A stretch of DNA of 64,000 nt from Septoria linicola (taxonomy: Eukaryota > Ascomycota > Dothideomycetes > Mycosphaerellales > Mycosphaerellaceae): the NCBI GenBank assembly GCA_024114885.1, contig CP099423.1, forward strand, positions 2,108,001-2,172,000, in the 5' to 3' direction. Made by a program: the position numbers and the translations under genes. How positions within the stretch are numbered: position 1 is the stretch's first letter; each line of letters starts with the position of its first letter. Below are positions 21,428 to 32,023 of this stretch, piece after piece. The notes beneath the pieces were generated by a model. The model was not told where the DNA came from. It was given only the letters and a program-made list of their open reading frames with translations, and did no database searches.

Positions 21428-22149
21428 CGTTCGGACAAGTCAGCGTCGGCGATGCACGCCCATTCCTCCTTCCTGATCAGCCGCCCTCGACCAACAAAGC
21501 TGCACCTGCCGAACAGAACAGTATTCTCGTGGGGTGATGGGGTCCTTTCGTTCGCCGGGGGAGTCGAGGGGCGGTGTGGTGAGGCGGAAGAGGCCAAGGC
21601 TGTGCGGTGCAGTCAGTGGTGGTTGGTTAGTGCACTCAGTCAGGCGGATGATCAGAGGTGAGCGCATGGGCGCGCTTGACCTATGGCTGGCGCAGTCGAC
21701 GGTCGGGTATGCCACACTAGAACTAGTTAGCGACCGATAGCCTCACGGCGAATCGTTGCTCCTTCCCGATTGGCCCGTCGTGCCTGCAATAATGGAACCG
21801 ATGCTTTTCTCTCACCAACAACCTTGCGGCACGTGTGCGTTTATAACAACATGAGAACGCTCTAGATTCTCGTCTACACCACGCCACTTCTCGCAGATTC
21901 ACCAAGACGTTGTCTCGCAGCGGCGACTTGAACCTGTCAACGGGGCGGCGACTGCCCGGCCGCACATCACGCCTTCACTCCAGCTGCTTGGCAACGGTGA
22001 GAGAAGAAAACATCGTCATAGTCTGGACCGGCCTTCACTGTCAGGGTACTCCCTGAGATAGAGTGTCGGCTTATATGCGCAAACTGCTCGTTGACATGTG
22101 TAAATTGCCGAGTGGACCACGAGTACATCCGAAGGTGTGAAGCACAGAA
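21428..22149. promoter_or_regulatory. Divergent promoter region, RING gene / RRN11-like gene
   Basis: Head-to-head arrangement with 0.7 kb between starts. It holds both 5' leaders and promoters. No convincing gene of its own. Confidence 0.45.
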
Positions 22150-23433
22150 ATGGCGTCGTATGCCCCAGTCTACAGGCTGCCCACCTCGCAGCGATCATTC
22201 CTCGCGAGCGAGCAAAAGCGTGAGCGAAAACGCAAGCGAGGTGAAGATGCTGACGGTGATGAAAGTGATGGTGAAAATGGTGAGCAGAAAATCGAAGATG
22301 AGGCTCTCTCAGCCATCAAGCTTGAAGCACTTGAAGAAGAACCCCGCGTGCTCCATCCAGTGAACAAGAAGGATCCCTATTACATCGCCGGATGGCCACG
22401 CGAGAAACCGCTGCCTGGTGGCAACTTCCCACACGCTGCAATCCACGAAGCTGTCCTGGAGAAGCCCACAGTCGAGGAGGAACTGGCAAAGCTCAAGCCA
22501 CCGATTTACGTACCCAGGAAGAGACCCGACGACAAGACTGGATCTCTCAGAGGACGCCATCTCGACAATTTGACTGCAATTTTGCATAAATGCATGCTGA
22601 ACCAGGACTGGGCTCGAGCAGCACGAGTGTGGGGCCTCATATTGCGAACGGAAGTTGGAGGATTCGGACCCGACATCAGGCAGCATGGGCGATGGGTGAT
22701 CGGCGCAGAACTTCTCATGCGTCGACAGCAGACGATCGAAAAGCCTGTGGCCAACGATGAAAGTGAGTCTGGCCAGCTTGACACTCAAGCCTTGCCACAC
22801 GGAGTACCTGTCATACCAGACGACGGCTTTCAGCTGGCACGCGAATACTACGAACGTATGTGTCTGCAGTATCCACATCTCGCAAGATCACATCACTCTG
22901 CTGTGAACGCCTACGCAATATATCCGGCCCTTTTCAACATCTGGACCTACCAAGTGCAAGATCTGTCCAAGCGTGCTCGGCAAAAGCTTGCCGTGTTGCA
23001 TGAATCGCCAGAATTTGACGACGTACACAGTGTACAGAGTGACACCTCGGAGCACAGACGTATATTGAGACAAATTCGGAGCAAGGAGCTGTCCGAAGCA
23101 ATACTCATCACACGTCGACTGGACGAGTTACTTCTGAGCCCCCCATATGATACCAATCCTGAGCTGCTGGAGTTGAGAGGAATGATCAGCTTGTGGCTGG
23201 CGAACCTTCACAAAGTGCTAGGCGAAATGCAAGATACGGTCGAGGGAGACGACGAAGGCGATGTCGACTCTAGTCTTTCCAAGATTAGACACCGAAAACA
23301 AGCAGACATAGAACGCGCGAACGCCAGGGATACATTTTCAAGAGTGATCAACAAAGGCAGTGAGCTCTCGGCGGAGAACCTCGCATTTCTGGAAGGAGAT
23401 AATAGTCTGCTGGCGGATGCGGATGACGACTGA
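22150..23433 (+). CDS. RRN11: RNA polymerase I core factor subunit Rrn11-like
   Basis: Intronless, 427 residues. A charged N-terminus (Lys/Arg then Asp/Glu-rich, residues 20-65) precedes the region from about residue 125 (GRHLDNLTAILHKCM, then DWARAARVWGLILRTEV), which resembles the helical repeat start of the Pol I initiation-factor family PF04090/Rrn11. Rrn11 with Rrn6 and Rrn7 makes the core factor that recruits RNA polymerase I to the rDNA promoter in the nucleolus. The C-terminus is acidic. Identification is from the helical signature only and could also indicate a distant TAF1B-type relative. Confidence 0.7.
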   Translation: MASYAPVYRLPTSQRSFLASEQKRERKRKRGEDADGDESDGENGEQKIEDEALSAIKLEALEEEPRVLHPVNKKDPYYIAGWPREKPLPGGNFPHAAIHEAVLEKPTVEEELAKLKPPIYVPRKRPDDKTGSLRGRHLDNLTAILHKCMLNQDWARAARVWGLILRTEVGGFGPDIRQHGRWVIGAELLMRRQQTIEKPVANDESESGQLDTQALPHGVPVIPDDGFQLAREYYERMCLQYPHLARSHHSAVNAYAIYPALFNIWTYQVQDLSKRARQKLAVLHESPEFDDVHSVQSDTSEHRRILRQIRSKELSEAILITRRLDELLLSPPYDTNPELLELRGMISLWLANLHKVLGEMQDTVEGDDEGDVDSSLSKIRHRKQADIERANARDTFSRVINKGSELSAENLAFLEGDNSLLADADDD

Positions 23434-23506
23434 GTCTGGTGACGACCTGACCTTCGCCAAGAAGAACAAACTTCGTTGACTGAAGTGTAGATCAACAATT
23501 ACTGTA

Positions 23507-24517
23507 CTACGGCGACACATACAGTAGCAGATATGCAAAGCCGTGCCCCACGATCATCCACTCAACGGTATTAATGCTCAGATCCAGCCAGCCTTTGGTC
23601 CACGTCTGAAAACTGTGCTCTCTCTCTCGGTAACTTGGATCGCGTGCTACCTTCGAGTGCATGCGCAGAAGCAGAATCAAGCAGTAAGGACCACCGCCTG
23701 CTCCGAGCGAAAAGATAGTCACAGCAGGCGACCGGGACACTGCAGCATTGTGCCTTAACACGCGCCAACCTAGGCAGGGCCAGAGGTAGGCGCAGGCATA
23801 CACGCCAGCTGCACCCATCTGTAGCATCGCAAGAACGCGGCAAACAGTATCGTACGCCCTCCACAGTCTATCTCGCCTGCGTCCCATTTGTTGGGTCATG
23901 CATTGCAATACTGGACTAAGAATGGGGGAGCTGATCATGCTCCCGATCAGGGCGAGAAAGATCTTAGGTACCCTGGAGAGTAACGCCCCGTCTCCCGCTG
24001 TATATTCCATCGTCGACGTCACAAGCGAGATGGCGCTTATGATGAGACCTGCATTGCGTGCTTCAAAGGGTACGCGCGCAAAAAGCAGTAACAGCAGGAT
24101 CTGCGTGATCCCAAGCTGCATGTTGCTGTATGATTGAGCGTCGGGAAAGACGTTTACCACCAGCAACCAAGCACATGCTGTCAAGACACACGCGTGGGAA
24201 TCGGCTTGCTGAATGAAAGAGTGGTCGAGAATCAGGGCCAGGCACTCGCATGAGATCACTTGGTTGCGCAGTTCGCGGTTGCCGATAAGCTCTTTGATAT
24301 TGAACATCCCTCGATATAGTGTCAAGAGACGGAGAGTAAAGAGGAGGTATGGCAATAGTGTTTTTGCCTTCGCGAGACAGAGTTCTCTGTGTGCATCATG
24401 TGTCTTCAGCCACAGAAAGATACCTGCCCCGAGCAGTGGTAGTGTCCATGCGGAGACAATGCTGAGTCCTAGGTCGAGCTGAGGATCACGGGTCGTCGTG
24501 GTCCAGAAGGGCTGCAT
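23507..24517 (-). CDS. Hypothetical multi-pass membrane protein
   Basis: A single frame of 336 residues from the first ATG (MQPFWTTTTRD). Around eight hydrophobic segments are visible, for example LGLSIVSAWTLPLLGAGIFL, ITQILLLLLFARVPF and the last one ending FAYLLLYVSP. Short polar loops separate them. The pattern of paired helices near the N-terminus recalls the accessory membrane domain of fungal ABC-C proteins or terpene-cyclase-like membrane enzymes, but no signature residue supports either. It is convergent with the RRN11-like gene (74 bp between ends). Confidence 0.6.
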   Translation of the reverse strand: MQPFWTTTTRDPQLDLGLSIVSAWTLPLLGAGIFLWLKTHDAHRELCLAKAKTLLPYLLFTLRLLTLYRGMFNIKELIGNRELRNQVISCECLALILDHSFIQQADSHACVLTACAWLLVVNVFPDAQSYSNMQLGITQILLLLLFARVPFEARNAGLIISAISLVTSTMEYTAGDGALLSRVPKIFLALIGSMISSPILSPVLQCMTQQMGRRRDRLWRAYDTVCRVLAMLQMGAAGVYACAYLWPCLGWRVLRHNAAVSRSPAVTIFSLGAGGGPYCLILLLRMHSKVARDPSYREREHSFQTWTKGWLDLSINTVEWMIVGHGFAYLLLYVSP

Positions 24518-25414
24518 CGTGACTGAGAACTTCGTGGTAATGCAAGTGCACTGGATTGCCGGAGCCAAACGGAGCCTGACATACCAGCTCAATGTGCTGC
24601 CAAGGACGGCAACATAAACTCCAGGCAGACGTTATTGAGCTCGACTGCGCCGCAACGCGGATACCGGCAGCACGATTTGAGCTTGGCAGTCTTGTGTAGA
24701 TCTGCTACCATTTCCGATGGCAAGTCTGGGGACGACGAAGCTTATCCACAAAATAGACGCCTGGTGAACATCTTCGCTCCTGTGCGTGATGCAATCGATA
24801 GGCACTATCTACAGAGCCAATGTTGGTCGAGTGGGCTTAGACTACGGTACATGAGTGACATTCGTTCATTCGGACCTGTTGGAGTGATCAGGGCACATTC
24901 GCAGCACTGAAACTCCAAGTACTCTCACTTCCTGTCACACAATGAGAAGTGGTAGCACATCATGGCGTATCTCCGCCCAATAATACGCCAGCAGCTTTCA
25001 GCTTCCATGTACGTGCGCATCGCGGACGAAGATCAATCCCTCGAGCACCAAGCGCGTCATGTCGTAGACCAAAACAGAGCGTGTACGCCGAGAGGTGACG
25101 CCTGGTCACACGCAGGATAGGCCTAAAATTTCGGCTTCCTGCTTGCGAGCAACCAGAAATGGAACGAATCTATCATCATTCGTGTGCTATGCCGTACGGA
25201 TGCTTCTGCTATGGCCAATAGACGGATCTGCCAAGCTGCCAAGGATGTACCTTCAGTCAAGATCTACATGCTGCAGCTGGGTATGTTGCATCGCTCGAAT
25301 CTTCATAAGTACCACCAGCGCTATCTCTCAATCCTGTCCTTCTCCTTGGATCTCTGCAAATACTCTCCAGCGTCTCGTGCTGGATATCTTGCAGTTGGAA
25401 TAGACAAAGGCAAC
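24518..25414. other. Intergenic, no gene seen
   Basis: Short frames only. The region before 25415 should be the promoter of the surface protein. Confidence 0.45.
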
Positions 25415-26520
25415 ATGCACAAGATCCTCGTTCTGGCCAGTAGCTTCTATGTCGCTGGACAAGCTGCAGCAACAACCATCACCTCGAGACAAGAAGGTCC
25501 TTCTCTATTCGTACCGAGCACGCTCGTAGGCATTGGTCCCGGTAAAGTGCTCAACACTCAAGCAGGCGACGAAAATGCCCAAGAAGAATTCTTCGCCACG
25601 GCTGGTCACAACCTGGACCTCACCACTTCTGTCACTTTTCAGTATGGCACAGGTGGAACTGCCAACGATGACAACACCTGGACCTGGCGTGTGAACATCA
25701 CAAACGTCAATCTGTCACCACTAATCAAGACCGCAACCTACCCTACCTTCGTCAAGGGCAAAGCCGCTACGAATCTCCAATTCGACCTCCAATGGCCTGG
25801 TGGAGGCCCTCTAACATCACAACTCGAACATCAGGCCTTTGGGTCTGGCTTCGGCAACACTGTCGCTCCTCAGACAGACTCATCGCTCTGTGCCTCACGC
25901 TTGTCGTACGAAATGCCAGCAAACATCACAAGCCGCTACTCAGCCAGCGACAACGGTAACTGCAGTAGTGTCCTAGGCGAGTAATGCTCTGCGTCTCTCC
26001 TGGCTGCTTGGCAGACAAGTGGTCCTTGCTCCGAAAGAGGGAATAGTACATGGTTTGAAGGACTACCAGGCTGTGAGGATACGTTTGATGTGTCGAAGAG
26101 GGGTGGAGGGCCGAATGGAGGTGAGGAAAATCCCGTCAATATATCACGTATGGTATGGCTAACGATGATCAGATCTCGGCAATACTACTATGGCGATCTT
26201 GAATTATAAGAAATGAATCTCTGCAGTCGGGAGATCCGATTATGCATGTTACATATGGAGCTGTGGATGCGGGAAATTTGACGGTGTTTGAGGCTGTGCA
26301 GAGGCAATTAAATGTGTTGTTTCTAATGGGCGGAGGGAGGAGTGGTGGGGAGGAGGCGGTGATGTTGTGTCAGGTTGTAAGTCCTCCGGAGGCTTCTGGT
26401 GCCGGTGCTGCTGCGTCGATGGCTGGGCAAGCCAATCTTTTGAGTATGGCTTTGGCGGTGACTCTCGTTGTGGTTTTCAGTGTAGTGCAGCTATACAGCC
26501 TGAACTTGGGCACTATATGA
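25415..26520 (+). pseudogene. GPI-type surface glycoprotein interrupted by one stop codon
   Basis: Starts MHKILVLASSFYVAGQAAA (signal peptide). The frame runs through codon 189, meets TAA at 25982-25984, and continues in the same phase with clearly coding sequence (CSASLLAAWQTSGPCSERG) to 26152. A 74 bp intron (26153-26226, GTATGG to TGCAG) leads to the last exon, which ends in small residues and a hydrophobic tail (LLSMALAVTLVVVFSVV), the layout of a GPI-anchor signal. Without the stop this would be 343 residues with several N-glycosylation sites. GAG-TAA-TGC fits a CAA-to-TAA change (CpA-to-TpA). Splicing at the nearby GTAATG would shift the frame, so a nonsense mutation is the simpler reading. 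The domain is unknown to me. Confidence 0.7.
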
Positions 26521-26624
26521 AGTCCTCATAAATGTCTGTATCTACACAGTACTATGCTATACTTGTGCTCAGAATATAACACGGCCATCCTCGCGCAATA
26601 GCACCATTCCCTATTGATCTGAGC

Positions 26625-26988
26625 TCAACTGATCAAACAAATATCCTTCAACTTAGGAGCCTGATTCACAGCGTACGGCACAACCAGATACCCAGCAATC
26701 AACATAGTGTATGTATGCTCTCTACCCCATTGGAGGACTGCCGCCTGGTCTGGAACCAAAGGCCGCATTGATTAGTCTCGAAGTGAGCAAGCCATGTTTT
26801 TCGACTCTCTTACATGCTGCAGCTCTAGTCGTGGCAGTCAGAGTTTGAGTTCTGTAAGCATTGACGAAGGCTCTCAGAGCTGTGACACGGGGAGGAGTAG
26901 GGGTAGGCGAAATTTCGATGGCGGTGACGAAGCTGTCGATGGAGATGATTGTGTCGGCGGGGTTGAGGGTTGGGGTTGGGGTTGCCAT
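26625..26988 (-). CDS. Small hypothetical protein, 2 exons
   Basis: Exon 1 is 26988-26814 (starts MATPTPTLNPADTI) and exon 2 is 26749-26625 (ends LKDICLIS). The 64 bp intron has a GTAAGA donor, a GACTAAT branch site and a TTCCAG acceptor; the phase fits and total length is 99 residues. Reading straight through exon 1 gives an unlikely tail, which is why the spliced form is preferred. No signal peptide or known motif is seen; the second half is helical and moderately hydrophobic (YTMLIAGYLVVPYAV). It sits between a surface-protein pseudogene and a HET gene. Confidence 0.6.
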
Positions 26989-27447
26989 TGCTGATGTGAT
27001 GAGAGGAGTTTGGTGGTGATGGTGAAGGTGGGATTTTGGACAGAGACCGAACAGTAGTATATTTACTACACGTCTCGAAGAGCCTTGAAGCGGACATTAG
27101 TCCCAGAGGATGGTGTAGCTGTTCAGGGTAGCTTCGTGCAGGTGTGATCAGGCTACCATGCACGTATGCGAGCCCGTTAGCATGCAGTCAAAACGCCATC
27201 TGGAGTGTTTAGCGGCTAGAGAGGTGTGTTGGCGATGGATACTAGGATCAAAGGATCACACTGAACAAGATCCAATCCGCGACCTGGTGTGAGCGAGGTT
27301 CCAGGCATGTACGATCCTTCGAACTGTTATTCGCCGATGGAGAATGCATTGACAACGCATGCGAGACATAGGGAGCTCAGTCGACGCATCAACTCAAGCA
27401 AACGGCTCTGCTGGTCTAGTTCGTAGTGTTTTAAGCTGGTACTTGAA
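26989..27447. other. Intergenic, no gene seen
   Basis: Nothing supportable. It separates the start of the small spliced gene from the 3' end of the HET gene. Confidence 0.45.
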
Positions 27448-29631
27448 TCAATGTAGATGCACAGTCTTAACACGCCTCGAAAACTTCGCCATCGATAAGA
27501 CGTCCTCCGATCCAATGCCTTCCACGTACGCAGCACCAATTAGCTCGTCACGACCTGCTGACAAGATCTTGCACGCAGTCGTGACTCCCTGTGCCTGGGT
27601 GACATGAAAATAGAAGATGTGCTGCCCCGCCTGCACACCATCAGCATCAGTGTGGCCGAGATGACCGGCCTTGGTGATGAAGTATCTACGGCTCTTGAAC
27701 AGGTCGCGCATGTTATATATGCTAGCGATGAGCTGTTTCGTTGGCCGTGTTCCAAGGTTCAGACCTTCTGAGAGCATCGATAAGGTCGCATTTTCCTGGA
27801 TCGGACAGTCACGTAGCTTCTCACAATTCGATCTGAGGTTTGCTAGGTCTTCGTTGCTGTACCCAACGCGATGATCTGCCTCGTCAAGCCAATCTGTTTT
27901 ATCGACTTTTGTGACAGCGAGCATGCTGGTCATTGAGCTCAAGAACGATTCGAGCAGCTTTGACTCATGTATGGCAAAAGCCGCAAGCTCATCCCACGCA
28001 TCCTGAGCGGGGCCATCAAATGCAGGCAACGCAACACTGCAGCACTCGTGTATCGTATCAAGTTCTAAGCCTTTGGTCGTCAATGTTCGCAAGTCTTGCG
28101 ATATCGAAGCCGATGTGCAGAACATCGGGTCAAGACCAGCGAGTGGTGTCACTATCGATGTCGGGCCGGGAAAGTACGGAATGCTGTCTTTGAGGGACTG
28201 ACAGCTGAAATCAGGACACCACGTCGGCAAATCGGTGACCCTAGCTTTTGGCACGTGCGCATAGTCATCGGCCAGGTAGCTCCACAGCGCTGCACCATTA
28301 TCGCTCTCTACTGCAATCTGCATCATTGAGGCATAGACCGTCCAGTCCGGTAGACTGTAGTCGACGTTCACTCGGGAGGCGACCTCGGGTCCAACAATGC
28401 CAAGGAAGCCATAGAAGAAATCCTTGGGGTTGAAGGCGAATCGACGACTCTGATCAAATGCAAGAAGGTAGTGTAGCGTCCTCATCCCCTTGCCGACAAC
28501 TTGTTGCTGATACGCATAGGATCGGTTGATTAGCCTCGCCCAGCCCTCATAACCTATGACACGTCCGCCAAGTTGTGGATCGATGGCTCCGTTGATCGCA
28601 AGAGTGATGACCAAACAATGGACCAAGAGGTGGAACGAGTCCCAGAACATGACATGCTTCCCGCATAGTATTGTGTCATTGGTCGCGAGCATCACTTCCT
28701 GGAGCGTCCAGATGCGTGAGAACCACGAGCGCGAAGCCAGCTTGAGGAATGGGATCCAGAAACTGTCCTCCGGTGCTGGCAATGAGTCCTTGATAGATTG
28801 TATCTGCAACGCCTCGGGGACTGATTTCAATGCCACGCGGTCCGCCGTCTTGACATGTCGAATGATGTTCTCAAATGGCAGAAGTGTCTTCATATTGATG
28901 TTGTGTTTTTGCCATAGCACTTCTTCCCAATAGCTAGGATCGAGCGAGTAATTGGTTCCAGATCGATCATGTGCTTGCTCGAGCTTTTTCATAGCCTTCT
29001 TCGTTTTGCTCTGCCGTTCCCAGAAATGCTTCTTCTGATCGGTGCCGTAAGCGAAGATCTGATCGTCAACTTGTCGATAGGTACGACTGTCGATCCAGGC
29101 GAATACAGACATTGCTACGTCACTTTTGTCCTCCTCCCGCCCGAGCCACACAACAACAGACGATGCTTTCTGATACACTTGGTCCATCTTCAATACCTGC
29201 GCTGACTTCTCTACATCGTCATTCTGATTGATGCAAATTGCATCTACCCAGATGTAACATCCTGGTATGTCAGCTGTGCTCAGCCGTGTCAAATGCCCAT
29301 ACGCTGCAATTAACGCGTCGAGTAGGTTCGGGGAGACTGAGAAATCTTGACCATTGACGTTGATACCCTTGGAGTTCGGCGCGTCTCCCCAACAGTACGA
29401 CAATGCAGCATACTTCCAGTGCGCAGCTGTTGCAAAGTCAACATTTACCATTCGGCAGGTGACTCCTGATTCAGTAGCCGAGCTAAGGAATAGCAGGCGA
29501 AGCTCGTGACTGCTAGCAAGTGGTTCATATTGGAGAGATGCCGGACTATCCAAATTCAGCGCGTCTAGCTTGGAGGTGACTTCCTTGGCCATTTTGTCTT
29601 GAACAGTCCTGTGTCTAATTCCATTATGCAT
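27448..29631 (-). CDS. HET-domain (heterokaryon incompatibility) protein
   Basis: Intronless, 727 residues. Residues 60-200 carry the HET domain (PF06985) hallmarks: YAALSYCWG, an INVNGQDF strand, YIWVDAICINQND, and KMDQVYQKASSVVVWLG. A long, mostly helical region follows, without WD, NACHT or ankyrin repeats. HET proteins trigger growth arrest or cell death when unlike individuals fuse; this one's partner is unknown. The frame shows no stop. The start ATG is the first in frame. Such genes are usually variable between strains and often lie near repeats; here the RIP island is about 8 kb away. Confidence 0.9.
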   Translation of the reverse strand: MHNGIRHRTVQDKMAKEVTSKLDALNLDSPASLQYEPLASSHELRLLFLSSATESGVTCRMVNVDFATAAHWKYAALSYCWGDAPNSKGINVNGQDFSVSPNLLDALIAAYGHLTRLSTADIPGCYIWVDAICINQNDDVEKSAQVLKMDQVYQKASSVVVWLGREEDKSDVAMSVFAWIDSRTYRQVDDQIFAYGTDQKKHFWERQSKTKKAMKKLEQAHDRSGTNYSLDPSYWEEVLWQKHNINMKTLLPFENIIRHVKTADRVALKSVPEALQIQSIKDSLPAPEDSFWIPFLKLASRSWFSRIWTLQEVMLATNDTILCGKHVMFWDSFHLLVHCLVITLAINGAIDPQLGGRVIGYEGWARLINRSYAYQQQVVGKGMRTLHYLLAFDQSRRFAFNPKDFFYGFLGIVGPEVASRVNVDYSLPDWTVYASMMQIAVESDNGAALWSYLADDYAHVPKARVTDLPTWCPDFSCQSLKDSIPYFPGPTSIVTPLAGLDPMFCTSASISQDLRTLTTKGLELDTIHECCSVALPAFDGPAQDAWDELAAFAIHESKLLESFLSSMTSMLAVTKVDKTDWLDEADHRVGYSNEDLANLRSNCEKLRDCPIQENATLSMLSEGLNLGTRPTKQLIASIYNMRDLFKSRRYFITKAGHLGHTDADGVQAGQHIFYFHVTQAQGVTTACKILSAGRDELIGAAYVEGIGSEDVLSMAKFSRRVKTVHLH

Positions 29632-30316
29632 TCACGCCTTCGTAACAGAGCTGTTCAAGGCCAGAACTGGTGGGGTGCATTGGAAGGATGCGATACCGAA
29701 AGTGTATGCAGTTTCGAGATCCGGAGACATTGTACGAGAGAACTTTCATCACAATCTGCTGTTCGAATCAGTACCTGTAGTAGGAGTCTTCTTCGGTCAT
29801 CTGAGCCTGCTACGGAAGATGTGGTATGCCACGCCTTCCCAGAGCTGGCTATGGAGCATTTCTTGTCTCCTCATCACACTGGTTTCGAGCATCGTGAGGG
29901 CCCACGAATCTGACAATCTTCGATGCATGTGACAATGATGTAAAGGGGACGGTGGCCGAAAAGCACGGTAGAGAGAAAGCTCCACTTCGCGCGCCAGCCG
30001 TGCCGAGGGCCCTGATGTGAACCTTGGTTTTGAGCCTCTTCCTGTTCTTGCTCAGACGTCCACCACGTTGCTGGACGGTACCTCTGTACTCTGTTGCACG
30101 TGCTCGTCAGACAGCTTCCGGTGACTGTGACACGTCAGCGTGCTGCTACTGTGTCTTGTCCAGCAGGTTCTCCTAAGAAGCCCTACAGAATCCTCAATAG
30201 TTGGAAGAGCAGCGGTAACTAACTAGAGGGTCGGAGGGCATGCTTTGAGCTTAAAGAGCTGTTGGTAACCAGGGAGAGCTGTCGGTGTGCTCTTCCCACG
30301 ATAATAGTCGGAGGCA
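29632..30316. other. Divergent intergenic region, HET gene / AFG1
   Basis: Only short frames, some without an ATG. It should contain the promoters of both divergent genes. Confidence 0.45.
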
Positions 30317-32023
30317 ATGGCTTCGCCGGAAGCTGTCAAAGCTTTGCGAAGTCTGCTGAGAACATCCACATTGCCCGCAGTGCGACAGCAACGGCGGACG
30401 ATATGCGCCGAGTGTCTGGCGAAAGATAGGACGAAGCTGGCTGCAAGAGGGGCTGGCAAGTCTGCTGGAGCTGGACCTCTTTCCTCCCAACAGCAACAGC
30501 CATGGAAAGAGCGCAATGTGGGAAGGCGGCGGCACATGGCCACGCAGGTCGAGGTCAGAAGGCAAGGCTACACCGGCAGAGGTCCGATAGCAGAGTACGA
30601 GTCGAGAGTCCAGTCTGGTCGACTGCGTGACGACGAACACCAGCGCGCGCTCATTCAAGCCCTTCAAGATCTCCACGATGTGCTGGCTAGATATGTTGCA
30701 CCCAAAGTCATCAAGCCTACGATTGAGTCACTGCAACCGAAGAAGAAAAGAGGCCTGTTTGGCTCGCTGTTCGGAGGCAGCGAAGACAGTCAGGTCGTCA
30801 TGAAAGCGAGGCCGGACTTGCCGAAAGGCATCTACATGTATGGAGATGTCGGTAGTGGCAAGACCATGATGATGGATCTCTTCTACGACACTCTGCCCGA
30901 CAACATCACCCACAAGACCAGAATACACTTCCACAATTTCATGCAGGACGTGCATAAGCAGCTACATAAGATGAAGATGCAGCATGGCCAAGACATTGAC
31001 TGCATCCCGTTCGTGGCTGCTGAGATTGCACAAGAGGCATCTGTGCTGTGCTTTGACGAGTTTCAATGCACAGATGTGGCAGATGCAATGATCTTGCGAA
31101 GACTGATTGAGAGTTTGATGGCGCATGGCACTGTTCTGGTCACCACCTCGAATCGACATCCTACCGATCTGTACAAGAATGGCATACAGCGCGAATCGTT
31201 CGTGCCATGTATCAATCTGCTTCTGGATCAGCTTCGCATACTGAACCTCGACTCAACGACTGATTATCGCAAGATCCCACGTCCACCCTCAGGAGTCTAT
31301 CACCACCCCCTGGATAACTCATCTTCGAAGCACGCCGAGCACTGGTTCAAGTTTCTCGGCGACTTTGAGAACGACCCTCCACATCCCGATGTGAAGCATG
31401 TCTGGGGTCGAGACATCACAGTTCCCAAAGCTAGTGGTAAAGCGTGCTGGTTCACCTTCAATGAGCTTATTGGATCAGCAACGGGCGCAGCAGACTACCT
31501 CGAGCTCGTCCGCCATTACGAGGCTTTTGTCGTGACAGATGTGCCAGCCATGAACTACCGTTCTCGTGATCTCGCGCGCCGCTTCATCACTTTCCTAGAT
31601 GCTGTGTACGAGTCTCGCGCGAAGCTTGTTCTCACAACAGCTGTCCCACTCACGCAGCTCTTCATGAGCAGGAACGAGATCGATACGATGCTCGATGAAG
31701 CTGCTAGTACCGCTGACGCGGACAAGAGAGTCAAAGATGCTGCCACCAAGAAGAATACGCAGCAGAGCAAACCAGGAAGTGATGTCGACGATGCGATGAG
31801 AATGATGATGGATGATCTAGGCATGAACATGGACTCGCTGAAGAAGAGCAGCTACTTCACTGGAGATGAAGAGGCGTTTGCTTTCGCGAGAGCGCTGAGT
31901 CGACTGACTGAGATGGGCAGCCAGGAGTGGGTCGAAAGAGGACTAGGCATGACTGGCAAAGGACAAAAGGATGTTGAGGATTGGAAGAAAGTGCGTGGCT
32001 CGTGGAGACAGGATAGCTATTGA
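30317..32023 (+). CDS. AFG1: AFG1/LACE1-type mitochondrial AAA+ ATPase
   Basis: Intronless, 568 residues. The first 75 residues are rich in Arg/Ser/Ala with few acids, as in a mitochondrial targeting sequence. Walker A is GDVGSGKT (about residue 178), with the Walker B-type CFDEFQ around residue 245 and the TTSNRHP sensor region after it, all typical of the AFG1 family. Family members act in the mitochondrial inner membrane or matrix in turnover of nuclear-encoded cytochrome oxidase subunits. The length is somewhat above yeast Afg1 because of inserts after the presequence and near the C-terminus (a Met/Asp-rich loop). Confidence 0.93.
   Translation: MASPEAVKALRSLLRTSTLPAVRQQRRTICAECLAKDRTKLAARGAGKSAGAGPLSSQQQQPWKERNVGRRRHMATQVEVRRQGYTGRGPIAEYESRVQSGRLRDDEHQRALIQALQDLHDVLARYVAPKVIKPTIESLQPKKKRGLFGSLFGGSEDSQVVMKARPDLPKGIYMYGDVGSGKTMMMDLFYDTLPDNITHKTRIHFHNFMQDVHKQLHKMKMQHGQDIDCIPFVAAEIAQEASVLCFDEFQCTDVADAMILRRLIESLMAHGTVLVTTSNRHPTDLYKNGIQRESFVPCINLLLDQLRILNLDSTTDYRKIPRPPSGVYHHPLDNSSSKHAEHWFKFLGDFENDPPHPDVKHVWGRDITVPKASGKACWFTFNELIGSATGAADYLELVRHYEAFVVTDVPAMNYRSRDLARRFITFLDAVYESRAKLVLTTAVPLTQLFMSRNEIDTMLDEAASTADADKRVKDAATKKNTQQSKPGSDVDDAMRMMMDDLGMNMDSLKKSSYFTGDEEAFAFARALSRLTEMGSQEWVERGLGMTGKGQKDVEDWKKVRGSWRQDSY

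Noticed and set aside
25980..26016. Intron with donor GTAATG to remove the TAA in the surface-protein gene
   Set aside because: The nearest acceptor (TTGGCAG) gives a 37 bp intron that shifts the frame, while unspliced reading keeps coding sequence in phase on both sides.
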